Origin: Mycobacterium shinjukuense | GTDB taxonomy: Bacteria; Actinomycetota; Actinomycetes; Mycobacteriales; Mycobacteriaceae | Assembly: GCF_010730055.1 (NCBI RefSeq) | Contig: NZ_AP022575.1 | Span: 2,294,001 to 2,358,000, forward strand | Direction of reading: 5' to 3' | DNA length: 64,000 bases | Shown: positions 34,026-41,896 of the stretch, in pieces | How the letters are laid out: every line of letters starts with the position of its first letter | Position numbering within the stretch: the first letter of the stretch is position 1 | Program-made: the position numbers and the translations under genes | The notes under the pieces: model-generated | Told to the model about the DNA's origin: nothing | The model's database searches: none | What the model saw: only the letters and a program-made list of their open reading frames with translations

Positions 34026-34249
34026 GCCGTGTTCGCTGGGTGGCCGTCTCGCCACATTGTGTCGACCAGGGCTTCGTCCTCGATTCCGGTTGCGTTCTCG
34101 GCCATCCGGTTCATGAGCGAGCGGGCGGCGCTGGCTCGCAGCGCGGCCCTTAGGGCGGCATGCACGGTGTCTTTCTTTGTCGTGGTACCGAGTTCCTTGG
34201 CGGCCCGAGCAAGCAGGTCGTCATCGATGTCGATCATGGTTCGAGTCAC
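34022..34249 (-). CDS. vapB21: VapB21-like antitoxin
   Basis: A 75-residue antitoxin of the ribbon-helix-helix type: TRTMIDIDDDLLARAAKELG then TTTKKDTVHAALRAAL, followed by a toxin-wrapping C-terminus (DEALVDTMWRDGHPANTA). GTG 34249 gives the usual TRTMIDID start; ATG 34237 is the alternative. It is first in the operon with vapC21 and should autoregulate it. Confidence 0.83.
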   Translation of the reverse strand: MTRTMIDIDDDLLARAAKELGTTTKKDTVHAALRAALRASAARSLMNRMAENATGIEDEALVDTMWRDGHPANTA

Positions 34250-34311
34250 ACCTAGAGAGCATACCAAGAACACATATCATTAATGCATATATCGGATGTG
34301 TCCGCGGGGAC

Positions 34312-34707
34312 TCAGGCGCACGCCGGTCGGATGTCGGTGTGGGTGAAGTCATCACCGCGAAAGAGCAGCGGCTCCCCGGTGACCTGGGCCAGGGCGTAGC
34401 TGTAGGTATCGCCGAGGTTGAGACGGGCCGGATGGCCGCTGCCACGGCCGTAGTCGCGAAACGCCTGCGCGGCCACGCGGGCCTGGTCGGCGTCGACGGC
34501 TTCGATATGGATTCCGTAGTCGCCCAGCAAACGGTCCACCAGTCGAGAGATCTCCGGCCGGTCCCGCCGCTGCATGATCGCGCACAGTTCGACGTAGTTG
34601 GGCGCGGACATTCGGGAGTTCGGTGAGCGCTCCAGCGCATCCTTGAGCGCCGGCGCGCCCGATTCACCGCTCACGATGGCGACGATGGCCGACGTGTCGA
34701 CGATCAC
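34312..34707 (-). CDS. vapC42: VapC42-like PIN toxin
   Basis: A 131-residue PIN toxin beginning at GTG, VIVDTSAIVAIVSGESGAPA, with acidic residues in IVDTSA, NYVELCAIM, LGDTYSYALA and LFRGDDFTHTDI. It matches Rv2759c by position. The start overlaps the upstream antitoxin stop (GTGA). All PIN acidic residues are intact although the adjoining antitoxin gene is frameshifted, which is unusual because a free VapC is normally toxic. Confidence 0.87.
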   Translation of the reverse strand: MIVDTSAIVAIVSGESGAPALKDALERSPNSRMSAPNYVELCAIMQRRDRPEISRLVDRLLGDYGIHIEAVDADQARVAAQAFRDYGRGSGHPARLNLGDTYSYALAQVTGEPLLFRGDDFTHTDIRPACA

Positions 34708-34987
34708 CGCGGTAAACCGCTGTCATCGTAGAGGTCGACTTCGTATCGCCGAAGCGCGCGCTTGTCGTCGTCGCTGAGCAGCTTGTCGAGGTCACGCAGG
34801 GTCTCGTCCGCCGCGGCACGCCGGGACTCGGCGCGTGCAATGTCCTCGCGGTCCAATTCCGAGAGGCGGCGCGCGACGGCGTCCTCGATCGTCGCCGTCT
34901 GGTTGGTGCCGTGCGCGCGGCCAGTTCACGTACCAGCGCAACGGTGCGCTGGCTCTTGATGTTGCTACCGGCTAGCGGGTAGACCAT
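34704..34987 (-). pseudogene. vapB42: Frameshifted VapB42-like antitoxin gene
   Basis: ATG 34987 opens SNIKSQRTVALVRELAART in one frame. The continuation TNQTATIEDAVARRLSELDR, then TLRDLDKLLSDDDKRAL and YEVDLYDDSGLPR, lies one base out of frame, so a single-base deletion near 34920 would restore an antitoxin of about 94 residues ending at 34704. The break falls in the DNA-binding half; the toxin-binding tail is intact and could be translated from an internal start such as TTG. Its 5' end overlaps the hsdS 3' end by 23 bp. Confidence 0.75.
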
Positions 34988-36047
34988 CCATCCCGGACAT
35001 CAACAGTGGAAGCAGCGCATCGCGGCACGACGCCAGGCGCGCGGATTCGATCCGCCGCCCATGACACAGCGCACCCAGGCTCGCTATCACGGCTGCTTGT
35101 CCGGCGGTCAACCGACGCACATCGCGCACCCGAACCCGCAGGAGTTCGCGCGGCTGGATTCGTTGGCGGCTTCCCGTCATGCCCGCGACCAGTTGCCGCA
35201 GTGTTGCCAGGACATCGGGTTGTCGCAACGCCGCCCACACGGCTGAGGTGTCGACGCCAAGTGGCCGCAGCACGACGAACTCCGTACTTGCCAACGCCAT
35301 TTCCGACGGCAGGCTGGTGACGTTCCAGACTCGCGGGATGCGCGGATTCAACTTCGGAAACAACACACACGGCTCCGACAGGACGAACTTTGCGCTCCTG
35401 ATCGTTCGCCCGGCGACGCGACTGGGCTGGGCGCCGCCATCGAATGCCGAAAAACTGTAATGAGCGACGCGGTCAGCGAACTTCTCCGGATCAAGACACG
35501 CGGTTGACCTCTTTGCCAGGCTGGACAACGGCACGTGCTCAGAGAGCTGCCCGACGATCGCAAGCATCAACGCCTCGGCGGCTTCGATGACCCGGTCGTT
35601 AGCGGCTATCTTGTCGTCGAAGGCGCCCAGAACCTCGCCGACACGAGGGCGGTCAGGCGCGGCGACGGCCGGGATTGACACGTTGCGCAGAACGCTCTGA
35701 CTCAGCAGCGGCTGTCCCGATCCGGCGCGATGTCGATTGAGCCCGAGACCCAGGAGCGCGTAATACCAATATCGCGTCTCCTCGGGCTTCTTGGCCCGAC
35801 ACACCAGCGCGTTGTCGGTTACCCACGCAGCGGAATCGCAATAGCGCAAGCTACCGCAATACGAACCGACGCGGCCGACGACGATCAGCGGGCCACGGGC
35901 GTTGTGTTCGGCCGCGTATCCGATGACCCCGTTGGCGCCGTAGACGGGGTAGCGACCGCCGGACTCCCGCACTGGCGAAGCACGTCCATTGGAGAAATCG
36001 AGATGATCCCCCAGCCTTACCTTTTCGACTCTTTCGACGCCAGTCAT
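34965..36047 (-). CDS. hsdS: Type I specificity subunit HsdS
   Basis: A 360-residue specificity subunit (Rv2761c-like). The first target-recognition domain starts VEKVRLGDHLDFSNGRASPV with YPVYGANGVIGYAAEHN, and its conserved end is GSGQPLLSQSVLRNVSIP. A coiled-coil spacer (VLGAFDDKIAANDRVIEAAE) leads to a second domain and a second spacer-like end (VIASLGALCHGRRIESARLA). It directs HsdM to a bipartite site that cannot be read from sequence. ATG 36047 shares its first base with the stop of the small upstream gene (TGATG). Confidence 0.9.
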   Translation of the reverse strand: MTGVERVEKVRLGDHLDFSNGRASPVRESGGRYPVYGANGVIGYAAEHNARGPLIVVGRVGSYCGSLRYCDSAAWVTDNALVCRAKKPEETRYWYYALLGLGLNRHRAGSGQPLLSQSVLRNVSIPAVAAPDRPRVGEVLGAFDDKIAANDRVIEAAEALMLAIVGQLSEHVPLSSLAKRSTACLDPEKFADRVAHYSFSAFDGGAQPSRVAGRTIRSAKFVLSEPCVLFPKLNPRIPRVWNVTSLPSEMALASTEFVVLRPLGVDTSAVWAALRQPDVLATLRQLVAGMTGSRQRIQPRELLRVRVRDVRRLTAGQAAVIASLGALCHGRRIESARLASCRDALLPLLMSGMDGLPASR

Positions 36048-36196
36048 CAGCTGACCCGCTTGGCGGCCGAGCGGCGCTCCCCGGCCAGATCGCCCCGGGT
36101 GCCGACGCTGATTCCACACAGCTCCAACCAGGACGCCATCGACGCCAGCCCACCGGCCAGCGCGACGGCCACCCGGCGGGCCTGCGCGGCGCTCAT
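36047..36196 (-). CDS. Small ORF upstream of hsdS, start codon inside a MIRU unit
   Basis: A 49-residue open frame, MSAAQARRVAVALAGGLASM onward, ending AAKRVS. Its ATG lies in the first MIRU copy, which offers ATGAGC at a conserved place, and its stop overlaps the hsdS ATG. The central AGGLASMASWLELCGIS is mildly hydrophobic and ends in a Cys-containing stretch. No family recognised; it may serve mainly for translational coupling. M. tuberculosis has an unrelated-length gene here (Rv2762c). Confidence 0.45.
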   Translation of the reverse strand: MSAAQARRVAVALAGGLASMASWLELCGISVGTRGDLAGERRSAAKRVS

Positions 36197-36461
36197 GAGC
36201 GGGGCGCCGCGACGATGCAGAGCGAAGCGATGAGGAGGAGCGGCGCTCATGAGCAGGCGCCGCGACGATGCAGAGCAAAGCGATGAGGAGGAGCGGCGCT
36301 CATGAGCAGGCGCCGCGACGATGCAGAGCAAAGCGATGAGGAGGAGCGGCGCTCATGAGCAGGCGCCGCGACGATGCAGAGCAAAGCGATGAGGAGGAGC
36401 GGCGCTCATGAGCAGGCGCCGCGACGATGCAGAGCAAAGCGATGAGGAGGAGCGGCGCTCA
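36189..36461. repeat. MIRU tandem array, five 53/54-bp units plus a partial
   Basis: Units run 36189-36242 (54 bp, one extra G and two substitutions), then 36243-36295, 36296-36348, 36349-36401 and 36402-36454 (53 bp each, identical as far as I can read), plus a partial GCGCTCATGAGCG at 36455. Each contains GCGCTCATGAGC and GATGAGGAGGAGCG, hallmarks of mycobacterial interspersed repetitive units that overlap stop and start codons. The array begins at the dfrA stop codon (TGA at 36459-36461) and ends at the start of the small ORF before hsdS. Confidence 0.93.
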
Positions 36462-36944
36462 TGAGCGGTAGTAGCTGTGCAACCGGTATCGCAACCCGGA
36501 CCGACTGATCAGCCACTCCCCCGTCTCGGCCAGCCAGGTGTCGTCGAGTACCGGGGCCAACGCGTCGCCGTCGTCTCGGGGCAGGTCGATGTCGACCTCG
36601 GTGACCTCACATCTGCTGGCCCGCGGCAGGGCCAGCGCATAGATTTGCGCCCCGCCGATCACCCAGGTCTCCGGCCCGGTCAGGGCCGCCTCAAGTGAAC
36701 CGACCACCTGGGCCCCGGGTGCCACGAAGTCAGTTTGGCGGCTCAGTACGACATTTCGCCGTCCGGACAGCGGCCGGGCGCCGGGCGGCAAGGAGTCCCA
36801 GGTCCGCCGGCCCATCACCACGGTGTGACCCATGGTGACCCGTTTGAAGTGGGCCAGGTCTTCGGGCACCCGCCAGGGGATGTCGCCGCCGCGGCCGATG
36901 ACACCGGACGTCGACTGGGCCCAGATCAGGCCCAGCTCTGTCAT
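36459..36944 (-). CDS. dfrA: Dihydrofolate reductase
   Basis: A 161-residue DHFR reducing dihydrofolate to tetrahydrofolate with NADPH. Seen: LIWAQSTSGVIGRGGDIPWR at the active site with Asp after GG, TMGHTVVMGRRTWDSLP for NADPH binding, and TWVIGGAQIYALAL. It regenerates the folate consumed by ThyA, encoded 60 bp upstream, so thyA-dfrA form one operon. Its stop codon lies in the MIRU array. Confidence 0.96.
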   Translation of the reverse strand: MTELGLIWAQSTSGVIGRGGDIPWRVPEDLAHFKRVTMGHTVVMGRRTWDSLPPGARPLSGRRNVVLSRQTDFVAPGAQVVGSLEAALTGPETWVIGGAQIYALALPRASRCEVTEVDIDLPRDDGDALAPVLDDTWLAETGEWLISRSGLRYRLHSYYRS

Positions 36945-37005
36945 ATGCGCCCCTGTTTGATCCCGGCTTGAAAGCTGTCCGAGCCGGCGTCGTCGTCGGC
37001 ACGCG

Positions 37006-37806
37006 TCATACGGCGACGGGGGCTTTGATCGCCGGGTGTGGGTCGTAGTTCTTCACGACGATGTCCTCGTACGTGTAGTCGAAGAGGGAATCCCTCTGCG
37101 CGAGAAACAGTTTCGGATACGGCCGCGGTTCGCGGCTGAGCTGGAGCCGCACCTGCTCGACGTGGTTGTCGTAGATGTGGCAATCCCCGCCGGTCCAGAC
37201 GAACTCGCCGACATCAAGACCTGCCTGGGCGGCCATCATGTGGGTGAGCACGGCGTAGCTGGCGATGTTGAACGGCACGCCCAGAAACAGGTCGGCGCTG
37301 CGCTGGTAGAGCTGGCAGCTCAGCCGGCCGTCGGCGACATAGAACTGGAAGAAGGCGTGACACGGCGGCAGCGCCATCCGCGGGATGTCGCCGACGTTCC
37401 AGGCCGACACGATGATGCGCCGGGAATCCGGGTCGGTGCGCAGCAATTCCAGCGCGGCGCTGATCTGGTCGATGTGCTCACCCGACGGGGTTGGCCACGA
37501 TCGCCATTGCACCCCGTAAATCGGACCGAGATCGCCGGTGTCACTGGCCCATTCGTCCCAGATGCTGACGCCATGCTGCCGTAGCCAGCCGACGTTGGAG
37601 TCGCCGCGCAAAAACCACAGCAACTCATACACCACGGACTTGAAATGAACCTTCTTGGTGGTCAGCAACGGGAAGCCAGCCGAGAGGTCGTAGCGGATCT
37701 GCTGGCCGAACAGGCTGCGGGTCCCGGTGCCGGTGCGATCGGATTTGGTCGCACCCGTTTCGAGTACCAGGCGCAGCAGGTCTTCGTAGGGCGTCGCGAT
37801 CGGCAC
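37006..37806 (-). CDS. thyA: Thymidylate synthase ThyA
   Basis: A 266-residue classical thymidylate synthase converting dUMP to dTMP. The nucleophile Cys149 is in LPPCHAFFQFYV; the dUMP phosphate-binding QLYQRSADLFLGVPFNIASY and the N-terminal RTGTGTRSLFG are intact. First ATG used (MPIATPYEDL). Two unrelated thymidylate synthases (ThyA and ThyX) are thus encoded in the window, as known in M. tuberculosis. The upstream gap is filled by a tandem repeat. Confidence 0.96.
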   Translation of the reverse strand: MPIATPYEDLLRLVLETGATKSDRTGTGTRSLFGQQIRYDLSAGFPLLTTKKVHFKSVVYELLWFLRGDSNVGWLRQHGVSIWDEWASDTGDLGPIYGVQWRSWPTPSGEHIDQISAALELLRTDPDSRRIIVSAWNVGDIPRMALPPCHAFFQFYVADGRLSCQLYQRSADLFLGVPFNIASYAVLTHMMAAQAGLDVGEFVWTGGDCHIYDNHVEQVRLQLSREPRPYPKLFLAQRDSLFDYTYEDIVVKNYDPHPAIKAPVAV

Positions 37807-37818
37807 GCGGCCAGCTTA

Positions 37819-38042
37819 GCGGCGATCGCAAGCGCGGCGAAGCCGGGCGCGGCGGGTCGACGCCAACAAATCTCGCGGCGATCGCAAGCGCGGCGAAGCC
37901 GGGCGCGGCGGGTCGACGCCAACAAATCTCGCGGCGATCGCAAGCGCGGCGAAGCCGGGCGCGGCGGGTCGACGCCAACAAATCTCGCGGCGATCGCAAG
38001 CGCGGCGAAGCCGGGCGCGGCGGGTCGACGCCAACAAATCTC
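37819..38042. repeat. 56-bp tandem repeat, four copies (VNTR)
   Basis: Four contiguous copies that read as identical (37819-37874, 37875-37930, 37931-37986, 37987-38042) begin GCGGCGATCGCAAGCGCGGC and end CGCCAACAAATCTC. The array sits between the divergent starts of thyA (37806) and the dienelactone hydrolase (38069), so it occupies the promoter region of both. There are no spacers. The perfect identity suggests recent expansion and likely copy-number variation between strains. Confidence 0.93.
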
Positions 38043-38068
38043 GCGGCCACAGGAGTACAACGGAGGCC

Positions 38069-38809
38069 ATGCCGAACATCACCGACCGCGTCACCACTCC
38101 CGACGGCAGCTGTGCCGTGCGGTTCTTCACCCCCGACGGCCCGGGGCCGTGGCCCGGTGTGGTCATGTTTCCCGACGCGGGCGGGGTGCGCGACACCTTC
38201 GACCGGATGGCCGCCAAACTGGCCGGGTTCGGTTATGCGGTGCTGCTTCCCGACGTGTATTACCGCCAGGGCCACTGGCAGCCGTTCGACATGGCAACCG
38301 CGTTCGGCGACCCGCACGAGCGGGCGCGGCTGATGTTCATGATCGGCACGCTGACGCCGGACCGGATCACCCGCGACGCCGACGCCTACTTCGACTACCT
38401 GGCCGCTCGCCCGGAGGTGGCCGGCGACCGCTTCGGCGTGTGCGGCTATTGCATGGGCGGGCGGATCTCGGTCCGGCTGGCGGGCCGTCTGCCGGAACGC
38501 GTGGCCGCCGTGGCGTCCTTTCACGGCGGCGGCCTGGTGACCGACAGCCCGGACAGCCCGCATCTGCTGGCAGACCGGATGAGGGCCACGGTGTACATCG
38601 GCGGCGCCCAGAACGACCCGTCGTTCACCGCCGACCACGCCGAACAGGTGGAGAAGGCGCTGACGGCGGCCGATGTGCCGCATCGGATCGAGTGGTATCA
38701 AGCCGACCACGGTTTCGCGGTCCCGGACAACCCGCCCTATGACGAGGCCGCCGACGAACGGCATTGGGCGGCGATGACGGAGGTCTTCGGTGCGGCGCTG
38801 GCCCGTTAG
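38069..38809 (+). CDS. Dienelactone hydrolase family protein (Rv2765-like)
   Basis: A 246-residue alpha/beta hydrolase of the dienelactone hydrolase family. The nucleophile Cys is in FGVCGYCMGGR, the His in YQADHGFAVP; VVMFPDAGGVRDTFDRM forms the early strand and oxyanion region. It may hydrolyse lactones or esters; substrate unknown. ATG 38069 follows an AGGAG ribosome-binding site and the tandem repeat array. Confidence 0.9.
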   Translation: MPNITDRVTTPDGSCAVRFFTPDGPGPWPGVVMFPDAGGVRDTFDRMAAKLAGFGYAVLLPDVYYRQGHWQPFDMATAFGDPHERARLMFMIGTLTPDRITRDADAYFDYLAARPEVAGDRFGVCGYCMGGRISVRLAGRLPERVAAVASFHGGGLVTDSPDSPHLLADRMRATVYIGGAQNDPSFTADHAEQVEKALTAADVPHRIEWYQADHGFAVPDNPPYDEAADERHWAAMTEVFGAALAR

Positions 38810-38815
38810 CCCGGC

Positions 38816-39463
38816 GTGGACCGCGACACCACCGCAGTAGGCCTGCGCCAGAGCCGCCGCCACGGCCGCGCGGTCCGCGATGCGCATCACCCGGAGGACT
38901 GGATCGTCAGCGGCCAGAAGGTGTGGACGTCCATGGCGCAACACGCGCAGTTGGCGATCCTGGTCGCAACGCACCGATCCGAACGTGCCCAAGCACGCTA
39001 GCGTGACGCACTTCTTGTACGACATGACGCAACCGGGTATCGAGATTCGGCCGCTACACCAGATAACCGGTGAGGCGGAGTTCAACGAGGTGTTCCTCAC
39101 AGACGTCCGGGTGCCCGACGCGAACCGGCCCGGCCCGGAGGGGGGCGGCTGGCGGGTTGCGGCCACCACCCTCAACAACGAGCGCCTGGCCATCGCCGCG
39201 GCTGTGGGTCGAAGCCGAGGTGCTGCGGCTCACCGGTGAACGGTTGCGCTAGCAGGCCGCCACCGGTCAGCCCGGCTGCGGAAGGCGCCGGCATGAAGGT
39301 GGCCTTCGCCCGTCTGGCACAACAGATCTCGGGTATCGAACTGGAACTGCACCCGGAAACCGGCCTGCACTACGACGACTGGACGCTGCGCAGGCCCGAC
39401 ACGGCCGCCGGCCGGCGGCGCACCCGCGGCGGACAGTTGCGCCTCAACCTGCGCCTGCAATGA
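38816..39463 (+). pseudogene. Acyl-CoA dehydrogenase (fadE) relic, middle and C-terminal part
   Basis: Acyl-CoA dehydrogenase sequence is read in successive frames: DWIVSGQKVWTSMAQHAQLA (38900s), then THFLYDMTQPGIEIRPLHQI and FNEVFLTDVRVPDANRPGPE (39000s), then LNNERLAIAAAV, and finally GMKVAFARLAQQISGIELEL and HPETGLHYDDWTLRRPD (39290s). At least two frameshifts and an early stop disrupt it, and the N-terminal third is absent. The missing N-terminus appears just downstream on the opposite strand. Confidence 0.8.
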
Positions 39464-39650
39464 ACGCGGCAGCCCGAGCCCGCCGCTGCCCAGCGGAAAG
39501 TGTACCCACGCCAGCCCCCCCGCGTCGAACCGTTCTCCGAGGAAGACCCGCGTCCCGGTGGTCGCCGGGTCGTGTTCGGCGAGCAGCGCCCGCACCCGCG
39601 CGTTCAGCTCCGCGCCGGTGCCGTCGGGGCGTTGTGCGAAGTGCTCACCG
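39464..39650 (-). pseudogene. fadE N-terminal fragment, inverted relative to the C-terminal relic
   Basis: On the minus strand an acyl-CoA dehydrogenase N-terminus is readable: FAQRPDGTGAELNARVRALL, then AEHDPATTGTRVFLGERFD, then GLAWVHFPLGSGGLGLPRSL. Similarity ends near 39470, where the plus-strand relic begins to run towards it. The fragment lies between that relic and fabG5. About 60 residues survive and no complete gene is possible. Confidence 0.65.
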
Positions 39651-40427
39651 TGCGCTTTCCGGTTGGGCGCGAAAACCCGCCGCGCTGCCCAGTAGCAGAC
39701 CGCCGTCGATCACCATCGTCTCGCCGGTGATCCAGCTCGCGTCGTCGGACACCAGGAACGCCACCGCTTTGGCCACGTCGACGGGTTCACCGATGCGTCC
39801 CATCGCGATGGTCGCCGCCAGCGGATCCTCGTGGTCCTTCCAGAGCGCCTCGGCGAGTCTGGTGCGCACCACGCCGGGGCAGATCGCGTTGACCCGGATG
39901 CGCGGTGAAAGTTCCAGCGCCAGTTGTTTGGTGACGTGAATCAACGCGGCCTTGGTCGCGTTGTACAGGCCCATGGCGGGCGCTTGATGCATGCCGCCGA
40001 TCGATGCGGTGTTGACCACCGCGCCGCCGTGTTCGCCCATCCATGCCTTGACCACGAGCGAGGTCCACATCAGCGGCGCCCACAGGTTGACGTCGAAGAT
40101 CTTGGCGAAGCGAGCGTGGTCCTGCTCGATCAGCGGACCGTATGCGGGGTTGGTCCCCGCGTTGTTGATCAGGATGTCCACGCTGCCGAAACGCTGCAGC
40201 GCGAGGTCGACGCAAGCCCGGGCGGCATCCTCGTCGACCGCGTGTGCGCCGACGCCCACCGCCCCTTCGCCGACTTGGGCGGCGGCGTTTTCGGCAGCCT
40301 CCTGCTTGCGGGCGGTGAGCACCACGTGGGCACCCGCCTCGGCCAGGCGTTGCGAGATCGCCAGCCCGATTCCCCTCGAGGCGCCGGTGATTATCGCGGT
40401 ACGGCCGGTCAGATCCCGTGAGGACAT
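39645..40427 (-). CDS. fabG5: Short-chain dehydrogenase FabG5
   Basis: A 260-residue SDR (Rv2766c-like). Cofactor motif IITGASRGIGLAI, the NNAG motif INNAGTNPAYG, and the catalytic Ser-Tyr-Lys in NTASIGG and GLYNATKAALI are all present. Annotated as a 3-oxoacyl-ACP reductase homologue, though its real substrate is unknown. ATG 40427 starts MSSRDLTGRTAI. The C-terminal residues beyond ETMVIDGGLLLGSAAG appear extended and overlap the fadE fragment by a few bases. Confidence 0.9.
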   Translation of the reverse strand: MSSRDLTGRTAIITGASRGIGLAISQRLAEAGAHVVLTARKQEAAENAAAQVGEGAVGVGAHAVDEDAARACVDLALQRFGSVDILINNAGTNPAYGPLIEQDHARFAKIFDVNLWAPLMWTSLVVKAWMGEHGGAVVNTASIGGMHQAPAMGLYNATKAALIHVTKQLALELSPRIRVNAICPGVVRTRLAEALWKDHEDPLAATIAMGRIGEPVDVAKAVAFLVSDDASWITGETMVIDGGLLLGSAAGFRAQPESAR

Positions 40428-40682
40428 TGTGGTACGCCTTCTGTCGCGTTCGTGGCCGGACCCGCAGGGCACGCATCCACCTGGCATGCGAATGTTAGCG
40501 AGGGCGACCGCGATGAAACCACCGGCGGCGGCCGTCGTCACCGAGGCCGTCTCCGCGGCCGCCGACACCGTCGGCTTCCGCGTAGACCACAGCCGTCTGG
40601 ACACCCGATTATGGTGCCGGTGGCGATGACTTGCGCCGTTTGTGACGGTGCCGGCGTCGCCGCCGATGCCTCGTTGTCGCCA
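40428..40682. other. Gap between fabG5 and the PPE gene
   Basis: About 255 bp. A plus-strand run (MKPPAAAVVTEAVSAAADTV, from 40513) looks faintly protein-like but has no recognisable family. M. tuberculosis carries a small membrane-protein gene near here (Rv2767c), but I cannot identify a counterpart. Confidence 0.4.
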
Positions 40683-41861
40683 TCAGACGACGACCTGTTT
40701 GGGCATCACGATGGGCTTGAAGCCATAGCGCGGCCCGGCGTAGGCACCCGCGCCCTTGGCGGCCGCGGCCATCCCAGGCATCCCCGCGATCACCCCGGCA
40801 TCCTCGGGAACGGCCCATCCGCTGCCCTCCAACGCCGTGGCACCGGAGGTCATTGCGGGTGCGGCCGTTGACCAACTCGCCGGGACCGACAGGCCGCCGA
40901 CCGAGGCGGCCTCGCCCAGACCCGCCGACACCGCGGCTCCGCCCAAGCCGGCTGGCGTCACCGTGGGTGCCAATCCCGCCGCTCCCGCAGCCGCCGGTGC
41001 TACAGCAGCGGCGGCGGCCTCGGCGGATGCCGGTGCGGCGCCGGCAAGGACGTGGTGAAGGAGCACGGCGTTCGCGATGCCGGCCATGACAAACCAGGCC
41101 GCGGTGTTGACCGCGCCGTTGATGGCGTTTTGCACAAACGGAATCCCAAGCAGGGCTTCGATGTCCTGGATGATTCCGCCCAACCCCGTCGCCTGGGCGG
41201 CCGACGCGACCGGGGATGCGAGCCCCATCACCGCGTTGGGCAGGTTGGCGATCAGGTTCCCCAGGCCCACCTGCTGGACGGTGCTGGCCGCGACGGCCTG
41301 GCTGACCGCGGCGGCTTGGCCGGCCAGCCCGGCCGGGTTGATGGTCTGCCACGGCGTGGTCAACGGGTTCAACATTCCAGCGGCCGCCGAGGAGGCCGCG
41401 TAGCCGTACATCGCCAGCGCGTCTTGGGCCCACATCTCGGCGTAGTGGGCCTCGGTGGCCATGATCGCCGGCGTGTTTTGACCCAGCACGTTGGTCGCCA
41501 CCAGTGCGGCCAGCAGGGCCCGGTTGGCCGCGACCTCGGCCGGGGGCACAGTCAAGGCGAACGCCGTCTCGTAGGCGGCCGCCGATGCCAGGGCCTGCGA
41601 ACCCGCGTGCGCCGCGGCCTCGGCGGTGTAGGTCAACCAGGCCAAGAACGGCTGGGCCGCGGCGGCCATCGCCAACGACGCGGGACCCAACCACTGCTCG
41701 GTGGTCAGCTGCGTGATCACCGACTCGAAGGAGGATGCCGTGGCGCTCAACTCGACGGCAATGGCGTTCCACGCGGCCGCCGCGGCCATCATCGGCGCCG
41801 CGCCCGCGCCGATGTACATGCGCGCGGAGTTGATCTCCGGGGGTAATGCTCCGAAATCCAT
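40683..41861 (-). CDS. PPE43: PPE family protein (PPE43-like, SVP subgroup)
   Basis: A 392-residue PPE protein. The N-terminal PPE domain starts MDFGALPPEINSARMYIGAG (PPE at residues 7-9) with the WxG-type EQWLGPASLAM turn. A long Ala-rich middle follows, then the SVP-type motif GGLSVPASWS and the C-terminus GPRYGFKPIVMPKQVVV. PPE proteins pair with a PE partner and are exported by ESX systems, mostly ESX-5. Its PE partner lies 35 bp upstream; together they match PE27/PPE43 (Rv2769c/Rv2768c). Confidence 0.9.
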   Translation of the reverse strand: MDFGALPPEINSARMYIGAGAAPMMAAAAAWNAIAVELSATASSFESVITQLTTEQWLGPASLAMAAAAQPFLAWLTYTAEAAAHAGSQALASAAAYETAFALTVPPAEVAANRALLAALVATNVLGQNTPAIMATEAHYAEMWAQDALAMYGYAASSAAAGMLNPLTTPWQTINPAGLAGQAAAVSQAVAASTVQQVGLGNLIANLPNAVMGLASPVASAAQATGLGGIIQDIEALLGIPFVQNAINGAVNTAAWFVMAGIANAVLLHHVLAGAAPASAEAAAAAVAPAAAGAAGLAPTVTPAGLGGAAVSAGLGEAASVGGLSVPASWSTAAPAMTSGATALEGSGWAVPEDAGVIAGMPGMAAAAKGAGAYAGPRYGFKPIVMPKQVVV

Positions 41862-41896
41862 TGTTATCCCTTTTCTTGAGATGGTTCGCCGGGTGC

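Noticed and set aside
31663..36047. Complete type I restriction-modification system
   Set aside because: No HsdR helicase/nuclease subunit is encoded in the window, so restriction activity cannot be claimed.
36189..36461. Possible CRISPR array
   Set aside because: The 53-bp units are contiguous, with no unique spacers, and carry MIRU hallmarks. No cas genes are present.
37819..38042. Possible CRISPR array
   Set aside because: Four directly abutting 56-bp copies without spacers form a simple tandem repeat.
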